Below are positions 34,886-48,200 of a stretch of DNA of 64,000 nt, in pieces (position 1 is the stretch's first letter; each line of letters opens with the position of its first letter). Both the position numbers and the translations under genes were made by a program. The DNA lies in assembly GCF_001640805.2 (NCBI RefSeq), contig NC_066844.1:13826543-13890542 (forward strand). The letters run 5' to 3'. The notes beneath the pieces are model-generated. The model saw nothing but the letters and a program-made list of their open reading frames with translations, was not told the origin of the DNA and searched no databases. The DNA is from Lates calcarifer (lineage: Eukaryota > Chordata > Actinopteri > Centropomidae).

Positions 34886-37497
34886 TAAATGCATCGTGGT
34901 TTAAATTCTGAGATTGTTCATTTAAGTAGCTGCTCAGTTTGAATTGCATCTTAGTGGTAGTAGCAGTAATGTAATGCATGTAATGTTATGGTGCGTGGCC
35001 TTGCTTACCATTCACACTGAACCACTGTTCCTCTGTGAGCTTTGTATTTTGTCCCACAGTATGAATCAATAAACAGATCAAACAGATGTGGAACACATTG
35101 ATTTATGTATACACTGCATTAAACAGTCTGGAAAAACAAGCTGTATATGTCATGTCCAGCATGCATTCATTAACATGCCTTAAATAATCAAACAAATGCG
35201 TATTGCTATGCTTTGAAACATGGCATGTTTCAATCATGATTCTCTAAGATAACGCATATTTCACATATTAGATGATTAGGTTATTTACACCAAAGACACA
35301 CATCAAACTAGAGAGGGAAAAAAATACAAAAAAGCTACTGTGGTCCAGATGTTGCACTGAGGAGCTTTGATATGGTGCAAGCATGAGTTTCTCATGAAAC
35401 TTTCAAGGGTAGAGAAAAGATTAATAAAGGACTGTATAATTCATGCGCCTGACCCTGGCTTAATTAAAATGAAACAGGGCTGTGAGTTCATGATGGCTGC
35501 TGGTCCCAGGAATAGGTCTGAGTCCTTATTATCTCTCAGGCCTGAGCAATGTGTCCATTTATCAGAGCAGCTATTAGCCTCCGATGAGAGTTGTAGTGGC
35601 TCTGAGACATTTTTACTCGTATGTTTGAGGGAAGGTAAGGAAGTTACAACACTTACTGTACATCATATACAGAGCCAGTGAAAACTGATACCATGGTTTA
35701 TTAGTTCACAAATTTGTGTCATAGTGGGGATAATTAAGAAAACATAAAATGTGATTGCATCAGTTTGTCCCCTTTTCTCACAATAAAATCATCACGTGCA
35801 GCTAATTAGTCACATAATTTGTCCCAGTTTGGATTGGACACAAGACTGCATCCAATCAAGCTCTCATTTGTAGGTTAAACACACCTTTGCTTGGAGGTCC
35901 GAGCAGAGTGTTTGTCAGTTTCTTGACAAAAGCTTCATCTTGAAAAAGCTAAATCCCAGACAAATCCACAAGAGACAAGACAAATGACCTTTCACTGAGT
36001 CTCACCTGCTTAGTTACTGTTGCCATGTCTGTAAAGCTATTCACACATGGCACATATACAATTTACATTATGTCCATGAGTTGGTGTTATTGTTTCCAAC
36101 TGACTTGTAAAAAAAAAACCCCTGTAAAATATACATTTGATTGCTACATACATAAATAAAATTTAAAAAAGAATAAAACTTTAAGACTATTAAGCTAAAG
36201 GAAAGGAGAGGACCAAGCGAGAGGCACATATTAGATACAATAACAAGATACAAGAAAGTGGAGGTGATAAAGAGAGAGACCGTGCAATGGACAGAGGATG
36301 TTGAGAGATTGGGAAGGAAAATGTAATAATTTGATCCAGTGGCTGCTGATTCCTGAAGTAGATGGTGCACAGTTGAAAAAAATCAATGAGAGAAAATTAA
36401 CATTTAGCAGAAGAAGAAAAGAAAAAAAACAATGCCTGACGTCTTTCATCTCAAAGCAGCAAATGGCCCAACTGCAAACACAGGTGATCTGCAATGTGAA
36501 ACAAGCAGAGACCAACAAGCAACCAGGTTCAACCCAGTTTATAAGAGGTGACTTGGCTCTAATAATAATAATCATTTTAAAAAGCCCAAAACAGTTGACT
36601 TTACTCACCACAGTGTGAGAGAGAGGCCACTGTAAATGTTTATTTTTTGTGTTTCAAAAACACAACACAACAAAACAACAACACTGTAACTTGTGGGTTT
36701 TTTTTTTTTAACTCTAAAGTTGAACAAAACCAACTGTGCAACAGAAAATGAGAAACAAATAAATGAATGAGTGAAAATGAAAGTGAAGTTGCATTTAACA
36801 ATTGGCTACTTTTATAAGTGAATGCAAAGCTTCTTGTTGACCTTTGAAACCATCATTAAGAGAAAAAATATATATTATCACATGTTTCATGCCAAGACTG
36901 GGCTTTTGATTCACCATCTCAATTAATGAAAAAAAAAAAAAAACTTGAGTGGATCCAATTAATTTGCAGAGATTGTCTGAAGAACTACTGGATGAGTGAC
37001 TGCTAACTTTAGCTCCCTTCTCTATCTTGTCTCATTTTGCTTTGAGACCATGAATCTGATGTCTGTAAAACTCACTGACATGAACAGTGCTGCCTCTCTT
37101 TCATGTTTATCAGAGATGGCATGTTCTGCACGATGTGCATATTTTACACCTTCAAAATCTGCCGTCTGCCTTTGGAATGTCAACCATTTAAGGACGAATT
37201 CAGTATTTCAGTCTACTCTCTTATTCCCCGTATTTCACCCTTTTAGTCCCTGGTATAAGTAGCTGAAGAAACTCCATCAATTGTATGATTTTCATTCATC
37301 TCTCTCACTGACTGTCACCTGTGTGTATGGGGGAAGGGGAGTTTTGGCAATTACACTTTAGACACAAGCCCCTCCCAAAAAACTACCAATATTTGTGAGC
37401 AACTTTACAGAAGGAGCCCATAGTCACTTATAATGAGCAGACTTGGCAACTGTGGCATCTGAGTGTATAATAGAGAATATTTTCTCTCAGTCAGGTA

Positions 37498-37530
37498 ATC
37501 TATATCTATATCTATATATATATATATATG
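37498..37530. repeat. (TA)n / (TATC)n microsatellite
   Basis: CTATAT units run into perfect TA repeats. Confidence 0.9.
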
Positions 37531-38099
37531 TATCCTCAATAGCTCAATCCCTTTGGCTGCTTTATGTACAATATGACCAAGGCTAATTGTCATTACTTGC
37601 TTTTTGCATATAGCACTGACATGACTCTGACAATGGGGGCTGACTGCTAAATTATGTGTGCTTCAAACTCACCAAATTCAGTGGACAAATTCTTTGTTAG
37701 TATGTGACGCCATGGCCAATGCCAATGTGGGTGCCAAAAATTCTATATAGAGCAAGGTCTTGGACCAGAATCCCATCTTCCTCCTAGACTGCCACACAGT
37801 GCGTAATAAAGGATGTTAAGGTGGCTTGGTTCATTCGGAGGTGAATGTTTATATCTTTATATCCCTTCAAAACACGTTCACGATTTCCATAAGGTGGAAT
37901 TATTTTTATTCTGTTTTCCTCTTGCTTGTCTAACTTGAAATGATACTCACTCATAGGTACAGTGAAAGTAAAAAGTTTGGTGTAATTATTTCTCCTGACT
38001 GTACTGGTCGCATCTCGGTGTGAAAGATCTAAGGGATGTGGCTGAGTGGACAGTTCTTGTTTTGTGCAAAAATACATTTTTCCGAAGTGTCACTAATGA

Positions 38100-38665
38100 A
38101 GGAGGCCACGAAAATAAAAAGGACTGTTGCTTCACCAGTCACCTCTTTTTACAGCAGAGGGACAAAAAAGAAAGCTGCTGAATAAAACACACAACATCAC
38201 ATTTGAACTTTTTCCAGAAAGCCTGTAGGAAACTGAAATGAGGTGGAAGGAGGTTCTATGTTCTGCTGACAACAAAATTGAGCATCATTTCAATATAAAT
38301 GCTATGTTTGGTGGAGGATTTGTGAAGACTAAAATGACTGGAGAAAAATATTTAAATAAATCTCCTGGAGGAAAACTTGTTCCAGAGGGAACTGTGACTT
38401 GTGAAAAGATTTATTGAAATTGAGCCCAAACATACAATGGCCTCAAAACAGGAATGTCAATATTCTGGAGTGAACAAGTTGGGGTCCAGACCTCAATTCG
38501 CCCAGATATTCATGGCAGAAGATGAAAATTGCTCTTTGCTTATGACGCATTCAGTTTGATAGAGTTTTGGCAACTTCAAAAAGGAGAATGGGGAGAAAAA
38601 CATCCGTTCTCATTTACTGGCAAAGTCTCTAGACTGAAGGTTGGCTTGGTTGCTGTTAATACTAG
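38100..38665 (+). mobile_element. Decayed Tc1/mariner transposase remnant
   Basis: Plus-strand sequence shows Tc1-type transposase landmarks in order: GTTCTATGTTCTGCTGACAA and AAAATTGAGC (the WSDE/TKIE region), TATGTTTGGTGGA, CCCAAACATACAATGGCC, CCAGACCTCAATTCGCC (the SPDLNPIE region), GAAAATTGCTCTTTGCT, GAGAATGGGGAGAAAA and GGCAAAGTCTCTAG. The frame is broken repeatedly and terminal repeats are not evident, so it is a fossil. Confidence 0.7.
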
Positions 38666-41600
38666 TACAATCATTTATTTATTTGTCCTTTATTTGTAGA
38701 TATTCTGGATATGTATTTACAAACATGTTTGAAAGTCATTCTCTGCTAATCCATGTCAAAAATCCAAATTACATCCACTGTGATTGGCTGTTTTAAGGAA
38801 ATAAAATGTATCTAACACAGTGATACCAAGTGGAGGTGCACAGAGATGTACTGTAATCTTGATATTTCTCTCGGTTTGTAACTCAGCCAGAACCATCAGG
38901 AGACAAACATCAGCAGCTCCCACACCTGTTGGGTTCACTTGTTTCAGATGGAGCTCTGTGTTCTCTGTTGTTAAGTCAGAGGTAAGAGCCAATGTTCGAG
39001 GTAATGTAAGCTTCAGCAGCCGTGTGCAGGAACTCAGTAGGAGATAGGAGGGTACAGGGAGAGACGATAGATTGACTGGGAGATTGTTTGCTGCATCAAT
39101 GGCTGGCAAGCTGAGAGCCACATGAGTCAGTGATGAAAAACATCTTCCATTATCAACCTCAGTGCCCTCTACTTCAAGACTGACTCCAATTCAGGACTTA
39201 CGTTAAAGAACTGTGTCTACTAGCACAGCATACTTTCAGCTACATTTTCCCTCTTTTTCCACCTTGTCAGACATGTTGTAGATTGAATATAATAATTAAC
39301 AATTTGACAAAAAATTCCTTGAAGGAACATATGAAAGGTTTCAAACAAAAACGGAATTGAAATCGTTTTTTAGAATATCAGATATTAAGAATCCATAACT
39401 AATCCATTACTAATCTACAGCAAACATAAGCTTGATTTACTATGCCATTTGGTAACTTCTCAAACAGACTGCATTACTCACTATCTAATGTGTTAGAGGG
39501 AGGCAATTTTGATGCTGATATTGGCAGAACACAAGAGAAAATAAAAGATCAATAGCAGGACAGGTTGGAGATGTTGAACCACACTTGAGTGTTGTAGACT
39601 TTGTGCAAACCAGGGCTATGGTATAGCATATCAATAAGACAGACACTGTGATGAATTTCAAATGAGATTCATATACATGTGTCAGTTTAATTTATCATTT
39701 TTATCTACCCGCATATCTGAAAGTCTCCTGATGATAAAGGGAAAACTGACTTTTCTTACATTAAACCCATCTGTCTCATGAAAATAGAATGGAAGTCACT
39801 CTCTTATTTTAGTGTCACTCACATATGAGGTCCATTCATCCTGTCTTTGTTAATTATACATAGACTGGTCTTGCACTGTGGAGGATTAATACACCAGTGA
39901 AGAAGCGAAGCCGTCAAGGTCTTCAACAAGTGAAAGAGGAGTCCGTCAATAATGTATTGAAAAGTCTCCAACTCTACGATGTAAGAACATCAGCAGTGAA
40001 TTTAAGTCTTTGACAAAGTTTTTGTAACAGTGTTTTACCCACTGCTGCTGCGGCTTTTCCAATAATAACATGATTTTGAAAGATAGTCCTGCAAAAGCTG
40101 CTGAGGCCCAACAGGCATTGATACCATTGATCTCAACATTTTGTTAAAAAGCTGATTTCCATTGGTTTTAATACTTTTACTGACAACTGAGTCATATTTT
40201 TCATGGTAGAGTTCAGATATTTGTCACCAGTGGATTCAAATTAAGTCCCCACACGCTTGATAAAGGGGTCCCACAAGGAACAATATTTGGTCTCTTGCTA
40301 TTTACTTTACCTAAATAACATTTACACTGTGGCCACTGAGAGTTCTTTATTCAGATTGGGTGGCAGGTGTGGATTAACCTTTAGAAAACAAGCAGTACAA
40401 GCAGATGCCAGATGTTTTATTGCTTTTCTAACTTATTGCACCAGTATTAATCTCTTAATTAAACACAGCCCCAGTGAGGCTATGAATCGCTATGGTTCAC
40501 GTGCATGATGAATAACATGACTATAGCTGTTCAGTGAGAGCCATACTGTAACCATTTAAATATGGGATAATTGCACACAATTGTCTCTCATGAAGCCCTT
40601 ACAGTGTTATAATGTCATTTATAGTGCTATAGATCACTATGTGAGGCGGGTATGAATGTCTTGATTGCCAGTTTCAGAAGGTTACAGAAATTATTGGCCA
40701 AATCCAAAGCTGGGAAGAGGTTTCAGACACTGTTCAGCCATCTGGCTCTACTGCAAGCCAGGAATTCACCAGGCTACAGGCTGGTTGATGACTTTTAGAC
40801 CTCTGTTATTAATTTAAAGTTGAGATGCAAAATTACAAAATGTATGTAAAGAGCATGACACTTTGATGAATATTCATTAGAAATCAAAATTCACAAAGAA
40901 CACCTCCCACAAAACCTAAAAATATAGACTCAGAGATCAGAGCTTGTTTGTCCTTTCATAACTGAAAAAAAAAAAAAAACATTATGCGATCAACTATGCT
41001 ATTTACACAGGATTATGTCTAAATTGCTGAGATATTTAACATCCTTAGCTGAGCTCAGAGTGAACAACCATGACACTAGAGGGTTAACTTTAAAGATTGC
41101 TCATATCAACTGTGAATGAGGGACTGGTTTCTGGTTTTACACACCTCACTACAGGAATGTAGTACAAAACAAACTGAAGGCAGAGACACGAATTCCTCTA
41201 AGGAAGCAAGTTTTACCTGATATTTTAAATCATATTTGTGATTTGTTTAAATTCATGTGCGATGAGTTTGTGTTACTGTGTATCTATTGATCTTGTGATC
41301 TTTCTGTGTTTGCAGTTTGTTCTCGGGTAGATCTTGCAAAAGATTGTCTGAGACAGCCTGAATAAATAATGCTCGACCAACGTATGTACACTTACTTTTG
41401 GCTCCATGGTAGCCTAACTGCCATAATTTCACCTCATGCATAAATGGTGGCTCTTATCTAACAGTGCCCGCTACCTTTAACAGGGAGGGAAATCAAAGAC
41501 AGCATGTCTCCATATGTTAGAAAACAAGGTTCATGATTGACCATTCTTCTGTATCTGTATCTTGGTACCTCTGTATCTTGGTAATTGGTGTGTGTGGTGG

Positions 41601-43258
41601 CAGTAAGCTAGTAATAGGTAGTCAGTTCACATGTTTGACCTGTTGCTTCAGCCCTTTAGGGCACGATTATACACAACCAAACACTTGAGGGAGGAAGCAG
41701 CACGGTGAAACGTGAGCAGTGGCTGGATTGAAATACCTACTGCATGTAAATGAATGCCTTTACTTTGCAGAGCACAGGTCAGTATGTTCAGTGTGTGTGA
41801 TTGAGAGGACTAGTCTTTTCAATATACCCACTTTTACTTGTGGACTTCTGTGCCTCCCACACATTTCAGCATGTCCTTTTTACATACCTGCATTATTATA
41901 TAGAATATATGTATTCATCATTATGTGCCTTTTGGGATTATGCAGCTCACTGTTGCATGTGTCATTTACTTTTAAAGGCATGTACCGGGAAGTGTATGTG
42001 GTTGGCATGACTACTGGATAAACCCCCCTCCCCCCCATGCCAGTGCTCCATGGATAGAAACGTAATGGTTCTGCAGGTGGTTGTTTATCGTTAGTGAAAC
42101 ATTGTTGGAGTCTTTTCAAGCCTGAATGTAAGCAGTTCCCTGCAGCATGTTTCCAGCAGCCATAACTGCAAGGCAGTATCATTGGGTAGCATTTACATTG
42201 CAGGCACATCAAACTGTGGCCGCAACCTGTGTGCACATCAAACTGTGTGCAGACTAACCTGATATGAGATCTTTCAATTAATATTGTGGGACATATTTGG
42301 TTGGCTCAAATCATATCATGGTATGAAGATATGAACAGATCTATATGCTGTCAGAGAATGGGAAAAAACATGGGAGATTCATCTTGTCTCATCTCCAGTG
42401 GACGGTCATCTAACAGTCTTGGTGATTGAAAGCCTGAGAAGGCTAGAGATGTGGAAAATGGAAGGGGGAAAAAAAAAGAAAGATCCACAGTGAAAATACC
42501 TTGATGTGCTCCAACAAAAATGCCACAGGTAACAGGAGTACCATTTCAGAGCATGAGGTGAGCATCTAAATAATGCAGAAAGGGCTGATACAGTGTTGAC
42601 AGACACTGTAGTGATCTATAAGATTGTTCAGCCAACATTCCTGTCAAGGTTGTTGATTCCATCAAGCCTGAGAGTACAGTATGGAGTCAACGACAGATAT
42701 CTGATCAGATATGATGTGAGATGATGTTTTTTTTGTTTCATTTTCGGAAATCATTTTTGTTTTTCTAAAATGATATATGCACAAATGTGTTTTCTATGAT
42801 AAAATTTGTTTCTAGTTCCTGTTTCCTTTCAAGTTTGTGTGACTTTGATTGACATTATAAGTGGAATTTTATCAATGCAGCTTCCTCCCTGACGTCTGAC
42901 AGGGACACTATTTTTGCCATTAAATAGTAACCAGAGATGGGCATGGGCTCAGACAACTGACTTGACTTCCAGACGTAATTGTCAGATTCAGGACATCCTC
43001 ACGTATCACCAGAACAGACATTCAAAACTCCTGCAAACTGCTGAGATAGAGACAGCAGCTAGATGAGGCAGAGGGCAGCTTGTGGATTTTTTCTTCCACC
43101 TGTCAAGAGGAGGCAATGTTCAGCTAGGACTCATGCAGCAGTCAATTTGATGAACAGCAGCCTGAAAGGTTCTGGTTGAATGGAAGCTGCTGTGATTAGG
43201 TTTAAATGAGTGAATTAGGATTGTAAAAAAAAAAAGTTGTCTCTTGACTGAAACACAG
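38666..43258. other. Gene-free region with a LINE fragment
   Basis: No supported gene. The only coding-like feature is a reverse-transcriptase remnant at 40240-40330. The rest is AT-rich with scattered homopolymers and a C-run at 42024-42038. Confidence 0.65.
40240..40330 (+). pseudogene. Non-LTR retrotransposon reverse transcriptase fragment
   Basis: Codons from 40266 read GVPQGTIFGLLLFTLP before a stop, matching the GVPQGSxLGPLLFxLY core of LINE reverse transcriptases just before the catalytic region. No flanking frame is intact, so this is a relic; the clade cannot be fixed. Confidence 0.65.
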
Positions 43259-43260
43259 TA

Positions 43261-43494
43261 CCGTAATTTCCGGACTATAAGCTGCTACTTTTTTCACACA
43301 CTTTGAACCTTGCGGCTTAAACAATAATGCGGCTAATTTATAGATTTTTACGGGCTAACGAGCTTCATGCCACAAAAACATTTAGACATCTGTGGCTTAT
43401 AGACAAGTGCAGCCTGTATATGTACTTTTTTTTCTTTTTAAATTTAGTGGGTGTGGGTTATATTCAGGTGTGCTCAATAATCCGGAAATTACGG
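43261..43494. mobile_element. MITE with perfect terminal inverted repeats and TA target duplication
   Basis: CCGTAATTTCCGGA (43261-43274) is the exact complement of TCCGGAAATTACGG (43481-43494). Both ends are flanked by TA (43259-43260 and 43495-43496). The 234-bp interior is non-coding, with GCTGC/GCGGCT segments. It fits a non-autonomous element moved by a TA-targeting transposase, and perfect termini suggest fairly recent activity. Confidence 0.85.
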
Positions 43495-43876
43495 TAAATA
43501 AGGTACAGGACTGTAAAAGTGTCTTAAGCTTAAAACAAACTTGTACTTCGCTGAAATTAACAAGAACTTAATCAGGTCCATTTGCACAGGCAAAGTGCAA
43601 AAAAAGCAATCTCTAAATGGACATTAACCTTCACCTAACAAAGACAAAACCAGAAATACAATTACTGGAACACCAATTAAAGCTGGATGCACAAAGGTGG
43701 ACATTGTAAGTTTATGGCTAGCAAATTATGGAAAAGAAGCAGAATAAACAGTGAAATGGAAATTAAATGAATTTGTCTTTATTTGATGACTGCAGGGAGG
43801 AGGTGGTGTTGAGTGTAACTGGAGATGTGGTTGGAATAGAAAATGAAATTACCTTTTTCTAAGTCTCTATGAAAAA

Positions 43877-43882
43877 CACACA

Positions 43883-43914
<32 letters not shown>
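43877..43914 (+). repeat. (CA)n microsatellite
   Basis: About 18 CA units with one A interruption. Confidence 0.95.
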
Positions 43915-43921
<7 letters not shown>

Positions 43922-44128
43922 AAATGGTAAATGGACTGATACTTATATAGCGCTTTTCTAGTCATATCAACCACTCAAAGTGCTTCACACTACATGTCAC
44001 ATTCACCCATTCACGCACACATGTATCACATGCATCAGGGGTGATTTTGGTTCAGTATCTTGCTGGGGACTGAACCACAGAGATTCTGGTTGGTGGGCGA
44101 CTGCTCTACCTCCTGAGCCATAGCCGCC
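43922..44128 (-). mobile_element. tRNA-derived SINE
   Basis: On the minus strand the head reads TGGCTCAGGAGGTAGAGC (A-box-like) and GGTTCAGTCCC (B-box-like) at tRNA spacing. The body is a TGAATGGGTGAATGTGAC region and the tail is CTAGAAAAGCGCTATATAAG ending near CCATTTACCATTTA. I recognise the tail as a very common teleost SINE. Confidence 0.85.
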
Positions 44129-45479
44129 AGTTTACTTGCAGTTGGCCATGTTACAATTTTGCTGTTGTCCAGGCTGATATTCAGGGGTCAGAGGTCATCA
44201 GAGAGGGTTTGTGACCATAAAGTCCATTTGGACTGGATTAACATTACAGGGGGAGGTGGAGAATGAAATATTCGCTGTGCTACTCAATAATTTAAGCCAT
44301 CATTCCAGACAGCATTTTAACCCTTGAGGTTAATGGATGTAATTGAAATTCCACTGGACAAAGTCAAAGGAGAAAGCCAAAAATCTCCTCAGGGGCTATG
44401 TGAGAATTGAGGGCATGCACAGATACTGCGTGACATGAATTTAAGTCAAAAATCATACTCCTTCTCAGAGTTATAACTTTCTGTGACTCACACTTCCCGA
44501 GGATAAAATCATTTCCAATCTCCATTGTGAATATACATCAATAAATCCAGCAATCATAGAAAAAATACACCTCAGAATTTGCTAGCTGACTCTATGAGAT
44601 TAGCAAGAACATTTTGGACATATTACATTTTCATACAAAAGTCGATCTTCACACAGAGTAAAACACACAGCTCTTCCTGCAGAGATCCACTTTAAAATAC
44701 AAGTACAAACTGCTCTGCAAGTGTATGTGGCCCTCCTCCCACTGATGTAGGTGGCATAGTAGGTCTTATTGCACAGACCAACATAAAGCAAAATCTCATT
44801 TAGGGCTCAAAAAAAAAAGCAGAGGCCCTCCTTGGCCATTGGAAACAAACCACAAATTCTGGAAATTCAGGGGGAAAAACAAGGCAAGTAAAAAAAATCA
44901 TTCAAAATTCCTAGGGGATTCAGAGCGTGGGTTATTCTTGTGCGTCACTAGTCTCCACACTGTTAGTTTGATCATTACTACCACATCATCTGACCGTCTC
45001 CACTGGGCTGACGCTTCACCTTTGGCTTTACTGCCTACTTCAAAGCACATATGCTTCAGCTGCTCTCACACACCTTCTTTATTCAGTATTGCATACTTAA
45101 TGTAGGGAGCTGAAATTGTTTTATCTGAACAACTCAGTTCAATAAATCCTTTGAGTGAACAGATTCTATCACACATCATATCAATGTTTTCACTTTTTTT
45201 TACTCTATTTATGTGGCTCTCAAAAGAGGCAGCTTAAACACTTCAAAGAAATCTGAACTGTAATTATATCAAGTGTGGGATTTTTTCATCTGAGATTCAG
45301 CCTAAAGCCAATTTACCTACTGGAAATCCAATGTTGCTCTTTTCAGAACATATCATGCATCACATGTCATATCTGTTCATCCAAATTTTACTTAGAACTA
45401 GATGTATTTGTAGCCTGTAGGGGATTTATTTTCAAAACAGTGATAGTATTGTAGTGAGTGAGCCTCTTGTTGATGCTCA

Positions 45480-45512
45480 ATAAGGAATAAGTGGTATAGA
45501 TAATGAATGAAT
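45480..45512 (+). repeat. SINE-like tail fragment
   Basis: GGAATAAGTGGTATAGATAA followed by TGAATGAATGA matches the terminal GGATAAGCAGTATAGATAA and TGGATGGATGG of the 58592-58924 copy. Confidence 0.55.
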
Positions 45513-46165
45513 GATTATTCTTTCTGGGTGTCAGTAATTTTCGACTACCATAGCAGTTCAGAAATTATGTGAATGACTTGTTTTTAAGAGGTTACAAAAG
45601 ACAAATCATCCTTATTGTCACACTCTATCAAAGAAGAGCAGTAAACAGTTTCCCCAGGAGTCTGCCTTTTATCTTACTCAAATTACCATTTAAAGAGGAA
45701 TAGGCCAGTTTCTCTGTGTGTTTGTCTTGAGGCAGCATTTCTGAGCCCATCAATTTCGGCGAACCACAAAAATGATTGCATGTAAGGATGTGGGAACAGA
45801 TCAGTACTTAAATTAGCTTCAGAATGAATGAATCTGCAGAACGAACTGCCATTCAGGGCCAGTTGTACTTTTTCAGGTGCAGCAGAGATGTATTCTGCAA
45901 CACATCTACTGTATGCATCATAGAGTTGCAGCACAACAATGCCTCTTAGAAATTCTATTTCTGTACAACTAAAACATGTGTAGGGAACATAATCACTGAA
46001 AGTGTTATATTTATTACCTGCAGTAGAGGCTTCATGGATGTGATTTAGGTGGAAGTTAGGCATATATAGTGCACAACTGCCATAGCATAGACCGGTGTTC
46101 ACATCCAGAGTCATGTCTGTAGTTAGGTCTAGGCAATTAAAGCACTTTGGTCAAGGTTAGAGAAA

Positions 46166-46245
46166 GATCCATCCATCCATCTATCATCTATACTGCTTAT
46201 CCTTTAAGGGTTGTGGGGGTCTGGAGCCAATCCCAGCTGACACTG
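46166..46245 (-). repeat. SINE-like tail fragment, inverted
   Basis: The complement reads AGCTGGGATTGGCTCCAG, then ACCCTTAAAGGATAAGCAG and TGGATGGATGG, the 3' end of the repeat at 58592-58924 in reverse. Confidence 0.8.
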
Positions 46246-47989
46246 ACACACATGTGACTGGCCAAATACAAATAATTAACAACATATCATAATTGTGTGA
46301 ATACAAAACATAATCCAGTCACAATTAAATTTCCTACAAAATGCTTTTGCTGTTGCAGTTTAATTGTATAGAAACACAGGTTGGAGTCACAGTTTGTGTG
46401 TCACTGTGAGTGTTGGCAATCTGTGGCTCACTCCTTGTTGCATATGCATTTAAGGTCAAATCTGTCAAATAATAGGAGGAGACATGTTAACAGAGGATGA
46501 TTATACATACCACTGGATTTATGAAGGTCACCCTATTTATCAGTTTTGCTGGGAAAATTCTCTCACTCTCTGAAAAGGTGGCATAAATACAACACAAGTG
46601 GGATTTACTAGAGCCACAAGTAAGGTTATAGAGTTGGAAATATTTTTTCTTTACTAAAAATGACTGTTGACTGAGTTTGAACTTAGTCATCAATGATGTG
46701 AATGGGTTGACCAATAATATGTTCAACTGTTGTGACAAGCCTTTATTTAATCCTAATATTTAATGGAGATGTTATCTGATCCTTGCTCATTTCTGTCTCC
46801 TAAGGATTCAAAGTTCTTAAGTTAGACTGGGTGCTTTCCACTGAGGCACCTATGTCCCTTGTGTCCTTGCTTCTCCAGCCACCAGGACACATTGATCTCA
46901 AGGACTTTTTTTTTTTTCTAATCCTTAAATGCGTCTTGGAGGAGACAAGGAAAGTGAAGGCTTCCGAGAAGAGGTTACAATGAGGAAACAGATATATCCT
47001 TTGTTTCTTTTATGGACAGCACAGTACCACAAGTTTAAATCATCTTATTGATTAGTTACTGCAGCTGACCTGATGGAACTAAAGCAAGTGGGAAACATTA
47101 CTGCAGTATTGATATTATTCTGAGAAGGCACTGTAGATAGGACAGGTTTTATGGGAAGGAAAATAACTACACCAACTGCAGGTATAACATTTTTCCTTTT
47201 TTAAATTATATATGATTACATACATACATGAATGAAAACCATAGACTGTATATAAGAGATGTTTACTGAAAGGTTTTGTCTTTTCTGATTTTCGCAACAT
47301 ATTTTCTCTCCAAGTGCACTTAGTCTCATTCAAGAAAAATCCAGTTAGATTTCAGATAATTGCAGTTTCCATTATGCTCTGTTTGCTCTATTATTGTACT
47401 TGTAATAGCTTCCTAAGCTTGAAATTTTCCATTGTACCTAGATCCTTTCACAAAGTAATTACAGATTATCTTTAGACTATTTATATCCCTTTTGTGCACG
47501 TTCTAATCTTTCAGTAGGGAACATGTTTTGGTTGTGTTACTCCAACTTCTGTCACAGTACGTGACATCAGCAAATCCCCCGTGAGTATAACTGCTAAAAT
47601 TCTACACATCGTAGGACATCCTCATTCTCTACATTGGCATGCTGATTTGGGCATGAAAAGAATAGTCACTCTCCAGAGATTCTGTCAACAGTGTCAGGTA
47701 TCTAACTTAATACTTAATACTTAACCCCTTAAACCCTGAGTATTTTTGAGATTATTGCAAATGGTGATGTAAAAATAGTAAGAGTTCATATTGACTTCTC
47801 TGAGGCATGGAAATGTAAATATGGCACAGAAGTCATCCAACAATGAACAAAATCCTCTGCCAAACATGAAAAGGCAGGATTCTGAACAGTCTAAACATGA
47901 GGGTGCCGCTCTTATCTGGACTTGTATGTATCCAGTCCTTCAGGCATAATTATAGTAAATTTCCAAGAGTTTGATGGAGTTCAGTTTTG

Positions 47990-48200
47990 GGGAGATGTTC
48001 CACGCAGACAGTACAGAAACAGCAAAAAAGTTCTCCCTTCTCTCTACTGTCCATTCCACACTGGGCTTTCTCGAATTTCATCCCACTTCACACGGTAAGG
48101 GCATCCCTGATGGCACTGGGGCAACACTAAAAAGTACTGCTGACAACCTTATCGTGACAGGACAGTCACATTGCGGATGGCAAGACCATTAATGAGAGGG
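47990..48200 (+). pseudogene. Fragment of a transposon-associated protein (HGKG..DG.GATLK motif)
   Basis: The open frame 47971-48192 contains TSHGKGIPDGTGATLKSTAD (first codon 48085). This resembles a motif I recall from repeat-borne proteins of fish and invertebrates whose class I cannot name. It ends in a stop soon after and has no flanking partner frame, so it is most likely a relic. Confidence 0.4.

Larger units (their letters stand above)
29731..38099. other. Gene-free AT-rich region
   Basis: No supported gene. It holds a GATAAT-type short tandem repeat (30989-31014), poly(A) runs (31878-31890, 32341-32354), a SINE tail (33350-33470), a (TG)n tract (34841-34885), a less AT-rich stretch at 35380-35700 that may be constrained, and (TA)n at 37498-37530. 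Open frames are short and resemble no family. Confidence 0.7.

Noticed and set aside
38756..39121. 121-codon open frame on the minus strand
   Set aside because: Leu/Thr-rich sequence with no family resemblance, adjacent to a decayed Tc1-like element.
45683..46114. 143-codon open frame on the minus strand
   Set aside because: No recognisable motif, no neighbouring exons, and no signal peptide or membrane segment; treated as chance.
47971..48192. Treating the HGKG motif frame as a functional host gene
   Set aside because: Short, without flanking exons, and close to another repeat-like fragment; a transposon relic is more likely.
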